Positions 40,406 through 48,795 of a stretch of DNA of 64,000 nt are shown one piece after another. The position numbers and the translations under genes are program-made. The notes beneath the pieces were generated by a model. It worked only from the letters and a program-made list of their open reading frames with translations, made no database searches and had not been told where the DNA came from. Source of the stretch: UMGS1312 sp964631595 (GTDB lineage: Bacteria > Bacillota > Clostridia > Oscillospirales > CAG-272); contig CAZVXL010000007.1 in assembly GCA_964631595.1 (NCBI GenBank), forward strand, positions 1 to 64,000. The letters are read 5' to 3'. Every line of letters starts with the position of its first letter. The first letter of the stretch is position 1.

Positions 40406-41214
40406 TGTTTCCTCTCAAATAAATGTGCAAGGGAGAAGGACTCGTATATTTCGGCATATGCGCTTGTGTACCCGAGATCCTTTTCTCCAGATGACGTGTC
40501 GATCGGCTCCGACTGCGTATTGCGGTATATGATGAGCGGCGGCGCGACCGTAAGACCGACACCGGCTCCTTTTTTCGATTTTATGAGGACAAGGCACGGC
40601 GTCCCCTCCGCCCTCGGATATACGGTAACAAGCTCCTTCGGCTCAAGAGAGCATTTTTTAAGCGCGAAGATGAGCTCCGCAAGCCTGTCGGGTCTGTATA
40701 CCGTGTAAAAACAGCCCCCGAATTTCAAAAGCCTTGCGGCGGCGGCACAGAAATCGTGTATGGTGCCGTTCAGCTCTCGGCGTGCCGCGTTTTTCGCATT
40801 CGATACGTTTCCTCTGCCGCTGTCGGCGCTCATGTACGGCGGATTCGATATCACAAAATCCACCTCACATCCAGTGTCCCTCACGGACAGCTCTCTTATA
40901 TCGCAATGCAGGGGTATCACCTTGTCGGAGAGCGAATTGAGCTCGGCGTTGCGGCGGCACAGATCGTAATAATCCTCCTGAAGCTCCGCGGCGTATATTC
41001 TTTTCGCCTTGCCTCTCGCGGCACAGAGCAGGGAAGCGACACCCGTTCCGGCACCGAGATCCGCACCGACCCCGCTTCTTGAATTTACAAATGCCGCAAG
41101 CAGATACGCATCCGTGCCGAAGACAAGTCCGTCGTCCCGCTGTATAAGAGACAAGCTCTCGTTTATTGCATCTATTCTTTCACCGCTTCTGAGCGGTATG
41201 CTTTCAGTGTTCAT
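40402..41214 (-). CDS. TrmN6-like tRNA adenine-N6 methyltransferase
   Basis: A 270-residue class I SAM methyltransferase with the DNA/RNA amino-methylase motif NPPYMS (about 125-130) and GADLGAGTGVASLL for SAM. An NPPY enzyme beside rsmI in Firmicutes is the YabB/TrmN6 group, which modifies A37 of tRNA1(Val). The specific site is inferred from the family. The last 40 residues are unlike E. coli YfiC. Gene order trmN6-rsmI is conserved in Bacillus (yabB-yabD area), supporting the call. Confidence 0.88.
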   Translation of the reverse strand: MNTESIPLRSGERIDAINESLSLIQRDDGLVFGTDAYLLAAFVNSRSGVGADLGAGTGVASLLCAARGKAKRIYAAELQEDYYDLCRRNAELNSLSDKVIPLHCDIRELSVRDTGCEVDFVISNPPYMSADSGRGNVSNAKNAARRELNGTIHDFCAAAARLLKFGGCFYTVYRPDRLAELIFALKKCSLEPKELVTVYPRAEGTPCLVLIKSKKGAGVGLTVAPPLIIYRNTQSEPIDTSSGEKDLGYTSAYAEIYESFSLAHLFERKQ

Positions 41215-41227
41215 ATCTCACCGTATA

Positions 41228-41264
41228 TGAAAAATCCGCACACCGTAAGGATGTGCGAATTTTC
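41228..41264 (-). terminator. Terminator of the ferredoxin gene
   Basis: A stem with arms AAAATTCGCACA/TGTGCGGATTTT (one mismatch, about 12 bp), followed by TTTTTC on the minus strand, 22 bases past the ferredoxin stop. Confidence 0.8.
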
Positions 41265-41286
41265 GTTTTAAGTAGTTTTGTGTCGA

Positions 41287-41457
41287 TTACTCGGCAACGG
41301 GTGCATCAACAGGGCAAGCACCGGCGCAAGCACCGCAGTCAAGGCACTTGTCGGCGTCGATTTCGTACTTGGAATCGCCCTCGGAGATAGCCTCAACAGG
41401 GCACTCGGCAGCGCAAGCGCCGCAGGAAATGCAATCATCGGTAATTTTGTATGCCAT
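41287..41457 (-). CDS. 2[4Fe-4S] ferredoxin (clostridial type)
   Basis: A 56-residue ferredoxin missed by length cut-offs. It has the two symmetric cluster motifs CISCGACAAECP (about 9-20) and CLDCGACAGACP (about 38-49), each CX2CX2CX3CP, with a pseudo-twofold internal repeat and an acidic surface. It carries low-potential electrons, for instance from the PFOR at 15104-18664 to hydrogenase or other acceptors. Own promoter and terminator, and a strong GGAGG, point to high expression. Monocistronic between ricT and the methyltransferases. Confidence 0.95.
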   Translation of the reverse strand: MAYKITDDCISCGACAAECPVEAISEGDSKYEIDADKCLDCGACAGACPVDAPVAE

Positions 41458-41489
41458 GGTATAAAACCTCCGTTAATTTATTTTCAGTC

Positions 41490-41518
41490 ATTATAGCACA
41501 GAAAATCCGCTTTGAAAA
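41490..41518 (-). promoter_or_regulatory. Promoter of the ferredoxin gene
   Basis: On the minus strand, TTTTCA, 17 bases, TATAAT with extended TGC. Confidence 0.8.
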
Positions 41519-41561
41519 TACTTTTTGCGAAAAAATATAATTGTTTACAGACGGTTAGTCA

Positions 41562-42638
41562 TCACTCACCGTCCACAGAGCTGCTCTTTTCGGCTTTTCC
41601 GCCCTTGCGGGAATGTGAGCGCCTGCGGGACTGTTCATGCTTTTCCGACTGCTCGTCCTCACCATTCGAAGCCTTTGCCTGCTCGGGAGCGGGACCCTTG
41701 CTCTTTTTCGAGATAAGTGTTACGTTATCGCGGTGGTATTCCTTTACGGTCTCACCGTCAGAATCAAGCAGTACCTTGACGGAGCCGAGCAGGGGGCTTG
41801 ATTCACGCACCGTGCCCGTGCCGTCGGGAGTCTTTACCTTGGAATCCACGGGCGGAGTAAGACGGAGCTCGGCTTCGTAGGTCTCATGCTCAAACTTGAG
41901 ACAGCACATGAGTCTGCCGCACGTGCCGGAGATCTTCGACGAGTTGAGGGACATATTCTGTTCCTTTGCCATCTTGATCGAAACCTGAACAAAGTCGGAG
42001 AGGAAGGTGCTGCAACAGAACGGTCTGCCGCATACGCCGAGTCCGCCGAGGAACTTCGCCTCGTCACGTATTCCTATCTGCCTCAGCTCTATTCTTGTGC
42101 GGAAGACTCCCGCCAGATCCTTTACGAGATCACGGAAATCTATGCGCCCGTCGGCGGAGAAGTAGAATATCAGCTTGCCGCCGTCAAAGGTGTATTCGGC
42201 ATCTATCAGCTTCATGCCGAGCCCGTGCTCTGCGATCTTTGCAGAGCAGACGGAATATGCCTCCTTTTCCTTTACGGCGTTCTCCTTGTTCCGTTCGATA
42301 TCTTCGGGAGTGGCGAGTCTGACGACAGGTCTGAGAGGAGGCACGATATCGGAGGCGGGAACCTCCTTGCAGTCATGACCGACAGTTCCGAATTCGATGC
42401 CGCGCGCGGTCTCAACGATAACGGAATCGCCCGTTTTCATCTCAAGTCCCTCGGGCGAGAAGTAATACACCTTGCCGTTGTCCTTGAATTTCACGCCGAC
42501 GACCTTGACGGTCGCGGGGGTGTCGGTGGTGACGGATACCTCGGTCACAAAGCCGCCGTTATTTGAAGGAACATAATTTGTGATTATGTTGTCTTCCTTT
42601 GAAAATTCGCTGTGTCTGTCCATTTTATTTTGCGGCAT
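41562..42638 (-). CDS. ricT: RicT/YaaT-like PSP1-domain protein
   Basis: A 358-residue PSP1-family protein. The core (about 40-285) has VVGVKFKDNGKVYYFSPEG, FYFSADGRIDFRDLVKDLA, IELRQIGIRDEAKFLGGLG, and the cysteine signatures CGRPFCCSTFL and CGRLMCCLKFE. In Bacillus RicT joins RicA and RicF in a [4Fe-4S] complex that supports RNase Y, sporulation and competence. The C-terminal 60 residues are a basic, low-complexity tail (RRRSHSRKGGK), perhaps for RNA or membrane contact. The neighbour holB upstream matches the Bacillus order holB-ricT. ATG follows AAAGGG. Confidence 0.92.
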   Translation of the reverse strand: MPQNKMDRHSEFSKEDNIITNYVPSNNGGFVTEVSVTTDTPATVKVVGVKFKDNGKVYYFSPEGLEMKTGDSVIVETARGIEFGTVGHDCKEVPASDIVPPLRPVVRLATPEDIERNKENAVKEKEAYSVCSAKIAEHGLGMKLIDAEYTFDGGKLIFYFSADGRIDFRDLVKDLAGVFRTRIELRQIGIRDEAKFLGGLGVCGRPFCCSTFLSDFVQVSIKMAKEQNMSLNSSKISGTCGRLMCCLKFEHETYEAELRLTPPVDSKVKTPDGTGTVRESSPLLGSVKVLLDSDGETVKEYHRDNVTLISKKSKGPAPEQAKASNGEDEQSEKHEQSRRRSHSRKGGKAEKSSSVDGE

Positions 42639-42676
42639 AGCCGCCCTTTCTGATGTATGCTTTTAAGCTCTCGGCA

Positions 42677-43678
42677 TTACGGCCGAAGCATGATCAACTG
42701 TTCTGTGGTGAGTGATACGGAGGCGTTTGCATCAAGTGATGCGCGCCCGTCCTCAAGTGCGGAGTAAAGAGTAATGAGTCTGCGGAGAGGAACGGCGGCG
42801 TATCCGGAGGGATCGGCGTGATTCTCAAAGTACAGAAGCGGCGCATCGGTCTTGAGCTTCACGGAGATGATATCACGCACGGCGGTCTGCGCGAGGGTGA
42901 ATATCCTTGCACACTGCTCACGCGATCTCGGAAATTCGGCGGACAGCCGTACCCGCTCTGCGGGAGATGTACCGAGCACGGTGCCGACAAGGCGCGAGGC
43001 AAGATCCCGAAGAAGCGCCTCACCATCGGATCTGCCTCCCCTCAAAAGCTCAAGCGCCTTTCCGACAGCACCGTCGGAGCCCCTGACGGCTTCATCGAAG
43101 GCAGCGCGGTCACGCAGATACAGCCTCTCTCCCTCGGGATATGCGCGGACAGCCTCCGCGACAGTCTCGTGGTCAAGCTTTTCCGTAGTGAGTATAACGC
43201 AGCGACTGCGTATTGTTTCGAGGAGCGCGGATCTGTCGCTGACGAGAAGAATGAATACGACAAACGGCGGCGGCTCCTCGATCGAGATAAGGAGCGAGTT
43301 CTGCGCCTCCGCGGTCATAAGCTCCGCATCTCTTATGATATAGAACTTTACCTCCGATTCGACGGGGGATACGTAGAGACGGGAGCGAAGCTCCCTTGCC
43401 GCATCCACTCCGATGCTTTTCTTTGAGGCTGTGGTCAGCTCGGTGACATCGGGGTGAATACCTCGGAATATTCTTGAGCAGGCACGGCACTTGCCGCACG
43501 GCAGTGAGAGAGAATCGTCATTTCTGTTTTCGCAGAGAGCGGCAGCGGCGGCATTCCTTGCGGCGGTAAGCCTTCCGCTTCCGAGCGCACCCTCTATGAT
43601 ATAGGCGTGCGAAAGACTGCCGGAGAGGGCATGGCGAAGCCTGTCGTTACCTGTAAGCGACGGAAAAATCTTTCTCAA
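42677..43678 (-). CDS. holB: DNA polymerase III delta-prime subunit
   Basis: A clamp-loader AAA+ subunit of 333 residues: HAYIIEGALGSGRLTAARN is a degenerate Walker A, as usual in delta-prime, LPCGKCRACSRI is the zinc module, SRLYVSPVESEVKFYIIRDAE and AQNSLLISIEEPP follow, and IRSRC is the conserved SRC motif with the arginine finger. The start is probably a TTG with AGAGGTG five bases before it; an upstream GTG would add five residues but lacks a ribosome site. It heads a unit with ricT, driven by a perfect consensus promoter. Confidence 0.9.
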   Translation of the reverse strand: MRKIFPSLTGNDRLRHALSGSLSHAYIIEGALGSGRLTAARNAAAAALCENRNDDSLSLPCGKCRACSRIFRGIHPDVTELTTASKKSIGVDAARELRSRLYVSPVESEVKFYIIRDAELMTAEAQNSLLISIEEPPPFVVFILLVSDRSALLETIRSRCVILTTEKLDHETVAEAVRAYPEGERLYLRDRAAFDEAVRGSDGAVGKALELLRGGRSDGEALLRDLASRLVGTVLGTSPAERVRLSAEFPRSREQCARIFTLAQTAVRDIISVKLKTDAPLLYFENHADPSGYAAVPLRRLITLYSALEDGRASLDANASVSLTTEQLIMLRP

Positions 43679-43717
43679 TGCGACACCTCTCACCTTCTGT
43701 GTGTGTTTTACCTGTTT

Positions 43718-43746
43718 ATTATAGCAAAATTAAATCCGCGTGTCAA
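43718..43746 (-). promoter_or_regulatory. Consensus promoter of holB-ricT
   Basis: On the minus strand, TTGACA, 17 bases, TATAAT with extended TGC: an exact sigma-A consensus. Confidence 0.88.
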
Positions 43747-43820
43747 CCTGAGAATACTTGCGGAGGCGGACGAATATAAAACTTATGGGCAAGCGCGCCC
43801 CGATAAATGCACGGCGGTGC

Positions 43821-43849
43821 TTGCAATTTTTAATATATTGTGGTAAAAT
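43821..43849 (+). promoter_or_regulatory. Promoter of the coaE operon
   Basis: TTGCAA, 17 bases, TAAAAT with extended TGG, about 58 bases before the coaE start. No other clear promoter is seen until the end of the 11.7 kb gene run. Confidence 0.72.
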
Positions 43850-43906
43850 AATATGTATGGTTATTATCGGGCAGTGTGCCCGCAGCAAAAGTGAGGCGTA
43901 GCTTTA

Positions 43907-44572
43907 ATGAATAAAGCCGAATTTGCAAAGGTACCGATCATCGGGCTTTGCGGCAGAAGCGGCTCCGGAAAGACCACGGTCTGCAATGCCTTTGAGCAGC
44001 TCGGAGTCAGAGCGATAGATACGGATAAGGTGTACAGTGAGCTTGTACGCCCGACTGATGACGGCTTGCCGTCACGGCTCGTTCGGGATATAGCCGCCGA
44101 ATTCGGAGGGAATATCATCGCTTCCGACGGTTCTCTCAACAGAACTCTGCTTGCCGCCGCCGTATTCGGAAAGGGCAATGAGGAAAGGCTCAAAAAGCTC
44201 AATTCGATCACGCACGGGCCGATACTGGAGCGCACGCTCGCTCTCATCGGTGAATATGAGAAAGACGGTGCGCGCGGCGTTATAGTCGATGCCCCCGCGC
44301 TGTTCGAGAGCGGCTTTGATTCCGCCTGCGATGCGATCGTATGTATCAGCGCGCCGGAGGAGGTGCTTCTGCGGCGTATCATGAGCAGAGACTCCGTTTC
44401 CGAGAGCGCCGCAAGACGCAGACTTGCCTCTCAGATAACGGACAGTGAGCTCAGGCTCCGCTCCGATCACATCATCTGCAATGACGGCAAGGCGGATCTC
44501 TTTTCTGAGGTGAGCGAAATATTTGACAAAATCTCGGTTGAATTCGGAGCTTTAAGGAATAATGAAATATAA
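43907..44572 (+). CDS. coaE: Dephospho-CoA kinase
   Basis: The last enzyme of CoA synthesis, phosphorylating the 3' hydroxyl of dephospho-CoA. The 221-residue P-loop kinase has GLCGRSGSGKTT at about 13-24, the substrate motif AIDTDKVYSELV, and the lid region VLLRRIMSRDSVSESAARRRLASQ. The ribosome site (GTGAGGC) is distant and weak. coaE overlaps the next gene, a lytic transglycosylase, by 11 bases; this pairing is frequent in Clostridia. Confidence 0.94.
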   Translation: MNKAEFAKVPIIGLCGRSGSGKTTVCNAFEQLGVRAIDTDKVYSELVRPTDDGLPSRLVRDIAAEFGGNIIASDGSLNRTLLAAAVFGKGNEERLKKLNSITHGPILERTLALIGEYEKDGARGVIVDAPALFESGFDSACDAIVCISAPEEVLLRRIMSRDSVSESAARRRLASQITDSELRLRSDHIICNDGKADLFSEVSEIFDKISVEFGALRNNEI

Positions 44573-45131
44573 GGGCGCACTCAGACGAAGCGCGGTGATA
44601 CTCACCATCCTTGCGCTGTCGGTCTTGGCAGGCTTTCTCTTTCAGGTCGTCAGCGACGGGATAGACAGGAAAAATCACCCCAGAAAATTCAGCGAATATG
44701 TGGAGAGGTATTCCGAGGAATACGGCGTTCCCGAGTATATCGTCTATTCGACGATCAAGGTGGAGAGCGGATTTGATTCGGGAGCCGAATCGTCCGCCGG
44801 CGCGGTGGGACTCATGCAGCTCATGCCCGAGACGTTTCGGTATCTGATGTCGGAGCTCAAGGAGGAATATAAATCCGATCTCATCTACGGACCGGAGACC
44901 AATATCCGTTGCGGCACCTACTATCTCTCAAAGCTTTATCTGAAATACCGAAACTGGGATACGGTGTTTGCCGCATATAACGGCGGTGAGTCGAACGTGG
45001 ATTCGTGGCTCTCCGACGGCGAATATTCCGAGGACGGTGTTACGCTTAAAAAAATACCGTTCCCCGAAACGGAAAAATACGTGGCAAAGCTGAGACATTC
45101 CATGGAGGTATATACGCGCCTGTATTACTGA
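44562..45131 (+). CDS. Membrane-anchored lytic transglycosylase (SLT domain)
   Basis: A 189-residue wall-cutting enzyme: N-terminal signal anchor at about 8-30, then a soluble lytic transglycosylase domain with YSTIKVESGF (catalytic Glu68), SAGAVGLMQLMPETF, NIRCGTYYLSKLY and FAAYNGG. Such short enzymes sever glycan strands with 1,6-anhydro ends. It begins inside coaE, and AAGGA precedes the ATG. Three other peptidoglycan hydrolases lie in the window, in keeping with a sporulating Gram-positive wall. Confidence 0.93.
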   Translation: MKYKGALRRSAVILTILALSVLAGFLFQVVSDGIDRKNHPRKFSEYVERYSEEYGVPEYIVYSTIKVESGFDSGAESSAGAVGLMQLMPETFRYLMSELKEEYKSDLIYGPETNIRCGTYYLSKLYLKYRNWDTVFAAYNGGESNVDSWLSDGEYSEDGVTLKKIPFPETEKYVAKLRHSMEVYTRLYY

Positions 45132-45188
45132 CGCGTTCCGAAAATAAATTCAAGTGAAAAGGATGCCCGAGAGGGCTTGGTGGATAAT

Positions 45189-46598
45189 ATGGACAGAGAA
45201 AACAGTACAAAAAAGGACACGGCGACTCTCCTGTTTAAGAGGAAGAACGCATTTGAGTGCTTCACTGCCGAGGACAGGAGCAGAGCTCTTGAGTATGCCG
45301 AGGATTACAAGAGATTTCTCGATGCGGCAAAAACGGAGCGTGAGGCTGTACGCACGGGCACGGAGCTGCTGAGAGAGGCGGGATACGTGCAGTACGATTT
45401 CGGTGATGAGATAAAGGCTGGCGGAAGATACTATTACAATAACAGGGGAAAGAGCCTGTACGCCTTCCGCATCGGCACGGAGCCGATAAGCGAGGGTATA
45501 CGTATCCTTGCGGCTCACATTGATTCACCGAGGCTTGATCTGAAGCAAAATCCGCTGTATGAGGACAGCGGTATCGGCTATTTCAAGACGCATTATTACG
45601 GCGGTATCCGCAAGTATCAGTGGGTGACGGTACCGCTTGCACTGCATGGCACGGTGGTGCTTGCAGACGGAAGCGCAGTCGATGTCACCATAGGCGAGGA
45701 GCCGAATGAGCCAGTGTTTTGTATAACGGATCTGCTCCCGCATCTCGGACGTGAGCAGAATACAAAGCCCCTCGGCACAGCCTTTAACGGTGAAAATCTC
45801 TCGATCCTCATCGCCTCCTCTCCGCTTATTGATGACGGAGAGGTTACCGAGGAGGACGATAAGGTGCGCCTGTGCGTCATGAAATATCTGAACGATAAGT
45901 ACGGCATGAGCGAGGAGGATTTTATCTCCGCCGAGCTTTGCGCCGTTCCCGCGGGTAAATGCGTCGATGTCGGTATCGACCGCTGGATGCTCGGAGCATA
46001 CGGGCACGACGATGCCGTATGCGCTTATCCCGCTCTTACCGCCTTCATAGACAGCGCCGAGAGCGCCCACTCCGCAATGTGCATACTTGCGGATAAGGAG
46101 GAGACCGGCAGTGACGGTACAACGGGAATGCAGAGCAGACTGCTTTGCGACCTGATAGATGAGATAGCAGGAGCTCTCGGCGGAAGCGGCGCACAGGTCA
46201 GAGCCGCATCAAAGTGCATCTCGGCGGATGTTTCCGCGGGCTACGATCCGCTTTATGCCGATGTATTCGATAAGAAAAATGCCGCATACATGAACGGCGG
46301 CGTTGCCATGGCAAAATATACCGGAGCCGCCGGAAAATCCTCGACAAACGATGCCGATGCGGAGTATGTGGCGTTTGTCAGAAGCATCTTCGCAAGTCAC
46401 GGCGTGGTATGGCAGACCGCAGAGCTCGGAAAGGTCGATGCGGGCGGCGGCGGAACTGTCGCAAAGTATATTGCAAATCTCAATATAAGCACAGTCGATA
46501 TGGGCGTACCCGTGCTGTCGATGCACGCTCCGTTCGAGCTTGTATCCAAGGCGGATCTTTACTCCGCATACACGGGCTTCAGAGCCTTCTGCCTGTAA
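45189..46598 (+). CDS. M18-family aminopeptidase
   Basis: A zinc aminopeptidase of the M18 (ApeA/LAP4) family, 469 residues. Metal and catalytic stretches: AAHIDSPRLDLKQNP (first His-Asp), HYYGGIRKYQW, GAYGHDDAVCAYPAL (Asp ligand), ILADKEETGSDGTTGMQ (catalytic Glu pair), and near the end GVPVLSMHAPFELVSK (His ligand). M18 enzymes form dodecamers and trim N-terminal acidic or neutral residues. The ATG with GGTGG upstream was preferred over a TTG four codons earlier. In the coaE-prfA run; no functional link to neighbours is obvious. Confidence 0.94.
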   Translation: MDRENSTKKDTATLLFKRKNAFECFTAEDRSRALEYAEDYKRFLDAAKTEREAVRTGTELLREAGYVQYDFGDEIKAGGRYYYNNRGKSLYAFRIGTEPISEGIRILAAHIDSPRLDLKQNPLYEDSGIGYFKTHYYGGIRKYQWVTVPLALHGTVVLADGSAVDVTIGEEPNEPVFCITDLLPHLGREQNTKPLGTAFNGENLSILIASSPLIDDGEVTEEDDKVRLCVMKYLNDKYGMSEEDFISAELCAVPAGKCVDVGIDRWMLGAYGHDDAVCAYPALTAFIDSAESAHSAMCILADKEETGSDGTTGMQSRLLCDLIDEIAGALGGSGAQVRAASKCISADVSAGYDPLYADVFDKKNAAYMNGGVAMAKYTGAAGKSSTNDADAEYVAFVRSIFASHGVVWQTAELGKVDAGGGGTVAKYIANLNISTVDMGVPVLSMHAPFELVSKADLYSAYTGFRAFCL

Positions 46599-46642
46599 GC
46601 TCACCGCCCCGCAAATACAGATGACGTTTATCGGAGGACAAA

Positions 46643-47713
46643 TTGCTAAACAAACTAAAGGATGCCGAAAAGCACTATCTTGAGCTTGAGGCCGCACTTT
46701 CACTTGAAGAAAATATGGCGGATATGGAAAAGTACACCGCGCTGACAAAGGAGTACAAGTCCATGACCCCGCTCATGGAAAAATATAAGGAATATTCCCG
46801 TGCCTGCTCCGTTCTGTCGGATGCAAAGCAGATGATGGAGGAGGAGACCGATGCGGAGCTGCGCCAGCTTGCCGTGGAGGAATATAAGGCGGAGAGCGAA
46901 CGACTGCCGCTTCTCGAGCAGGAGCTGAAGGTGCTTCTGCTTCCTCCCGATCCCAATGATTCGCGTAACGTCATCGTGGAGATCCGCGCAGGCGTGGGCG
47001 GCGATGAGGCGGCGCTTTTCGCAAGCGTACTGTACAGAATGTACTGTATGTACGCCGATACGCAGAGGTGGAAGACGGAGCTTGTCAGCGCAAACGAAAC
47101 GGGACTCGGCGGATTTAAGGAGATAACATTTATGGTCAGGGGCGAGGGCGCCTATTCACGCCTCAAATACGAGAGCGGAGTACACCGAGTTCAGCGTGTA
47201 CCCGAAACGGAGACGTCCGGCAGGATCCATACCTCCACGGCAACCGTGGCGGTGCTTCCCGAGGCGGAGGATGTCGAGGTGGAGATAAATCCCGCGGATA
47301 TTGAGATAGATACGATAAAATCGAGCGGTGCCGGCGGACAGCATGTCAATAAGACGGAATCCGCGATACGACTGCTTCATAAGCCTACCGGGATCGTGGT
47401 GGAGTGTCAGGATGAGCGAAGTCAGCACAAAAACAAGGACAAGGCGATGAAGATCCTGAGAACGAAGCTCTACGATATGAAGCAGAAGGAGCAGAGCGAC
47501 CGCATCGCGGGCGAGAGACGACTTCAGGTGGGAAGCGGAGACAGAAGCGAGCGGATACGCACGTATAATTTCCCGCAGGGCAGAGTAAGCGATCACCGCA
47601 TAGGGCTCACTCTCTACTCTCTTGAGAGATTCGTGAACGGCGAGATATCGGAAATGCTCGATGCTCTTGCCACCGCCGATGCCGCAGAGCGCCTTAGTGC
47701 CGGAGGCATTTGA
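46643..47713 (+). CDS. prfA: Peptide chain release factor 1
   Basis: Release factor for UAA and UAG, 356 residues. The tripeptide site is in RVPETETSG (PET form) and the catalytic GGQ in SGAGGQHVNKTESAIR; RAGVGGDEAALFA opens domain 2 and GDRSERIRTYNFPQGRVSDHRIG follows. The start is a TTG six bases after GGAGG; no ATG is placed better. prmC, often next to prfA, is not adjacent. tsaC/sua5 follows, overlapping by one base (TGATG). Confidence 0.97.
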   Translation: MLNKLKDAEKHYLELEAALSLEENMADMEKYTALTKEYKSMTPLMEKYKEYSRACSVLSDAKQMMEEETDAELRQLAVEEYKAESERLPLLEQELKVLLLPPDPNDSRNVIVEIRAGVGGDEAALFASVLYRMYCMYADTQRWKTELVSANETGLGGFKEITFMVRGEGAYSRLKYESGVHRVQRVPETETSGRIHTSTATVAVLPEAEDVEVEINPADIEIDTIKSSGAGGQHVNKTESAIRLLHKPTGIVVECQDERSQHKNKDKAMKILRTKLYDMKQKEQSDRIAGERRLQVGSGDRSERIRTYNFPQGRVSDHRIGLTLYSLERFVNGEISEMLDALATADAAERLSAGGI

Positions 47714-48777
47714 TGAATACGGAAATATACAGGATAGCCGATCCGACAAGGCTTTGCGATGCCGACAGAGAGGCGATCGACAGGGCAGGGCGGATCATAC
47801 GTGAGGGTGGACTTGTCGCATTTCCCACCGAGACAGTGTACGGGCTCGGAGCCTCCGCATTTGATGCCGCAGCGGCGGATGCCGTGTACAAAGCAAAGGG
47901 AAGACCGTCCGATAATCCTCTTATAGTCCATGTCTCATCACCCGAGGAGGCGGAGAGCTTTGCCTTTGTGAATGATACATACCGAGATATCGCACAGCGC
48001 TTTATGCCTGGAGCGGTAACGGTCATTCTTCCGAAGCGCAGCATTATCCCCGACGGAGTGACGGGCGGGCTTTCAACCGTTGCCGTGAGATGTCCCGCGC
48101 ACCCCGTCGCAGCGGAGCTTATCAGGCGGACGGGAGTGCCCGTGGCGGCACCCTCGGCAAATCTTTCGGGTAAGCCGTCGCCCACGAGGGCGGAGCACGT
48201 GATACGCGATCTCTCGGGGAGGATAGATATGGTAATCGACGGCGGAGACTGCGTGTTCGGACTTGAATCCACCGTGCTGAAGCCGGAGGGAGAGGGCACC
48301 GTGCGGATACTGCGCCCCGGAGCCGTCACGGCGGAAATGCTGAGTGATGCGGGATATACCGTCATCACCGATAAGGCGGTCATTGATCCCTCGGCGGCAG
48401 GAGCGGCACCGCAGTCCCCCGGAATGAAATATAAACACTATTCTCCCGAGGCGGAGGTAATACTTGTCGATGTCTCCGACTCCCACACCTCCTTCGCGGA
48501 GGCGGTAAACGGTATGAAGAAGGACGGCGGATATGCCGTGATTTGCACCGAAGAACAGGCAAGGGGGCTTGTCGGAGATGTGAAGGTATTCTCCTGCGGA
48601 ACGGACGATGACGGCGCAGTGATGGCGCATACGCTGTTTTCCGCTCTCCGCGCCGCCGACGATGCCGGAGTGTCCGAGATCTACATACCCCTGCCGGACA
48701 AGCACGGAATAGGGCTTGCCGTGTATAACAGAGTGATAAGAGCTGCCGGAGGCAGAATAATAAAACCCGAAAATTAA
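47713..48777 (+). CDS. Threonylcarbamoyl-AMP synthase (Sua5 type)
   Basis: Makes threonylcarbamoyl-AMP for the t6A37 modification of ANN-reading tRNAs. A YrdC domain (about 20-205) holds GGLVAFPTETVYGLGASA, KAKGRPSDNPLIVH, VPVAAPSANLSGKPSPT and ESTVLKPEG, and the Sua5-specific C-terminal domain (about 225-350) begins after the SPGMKYKHYSPEA linker, so it is the long form. It starts at the ATG inside the prfA stop, six bases after GGAGG. Confidence 0.95.
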   Translation: MNTEIYRIADPTRLCDADREAIDRAGRIIREGGLVAFPTETVYGLGASAFDAAAADAVYKAKGRPSDNPLIVHVSSPEEAESFAFVNDTYRDIAQRFMPGAVTVILPKRSIIPDGVTGGLSTVAVRCPAHPVAAELIRRTGVPVAAPSANLSGKPSPTRAEHVIRDLSGRIDMVIDGGDCVFGLESTVLKPEGEGTVRILRPGAVTAEMLSDAGYTVITDKAVIDPSAAGAAPQSPGMKYKHYSPEAEVILVDVSDSHTSFAEAVNGMKKDGGYAVICTEEQARGLVGDVKVFSCGTDDDGAVMAHTLFSALRAADDAGVSEIYIPLPDKHGIGLAVYNRVIRAAGGRIIKPEN

Positions 48778-48795
48778 AGAACAGGACAGTAGCTT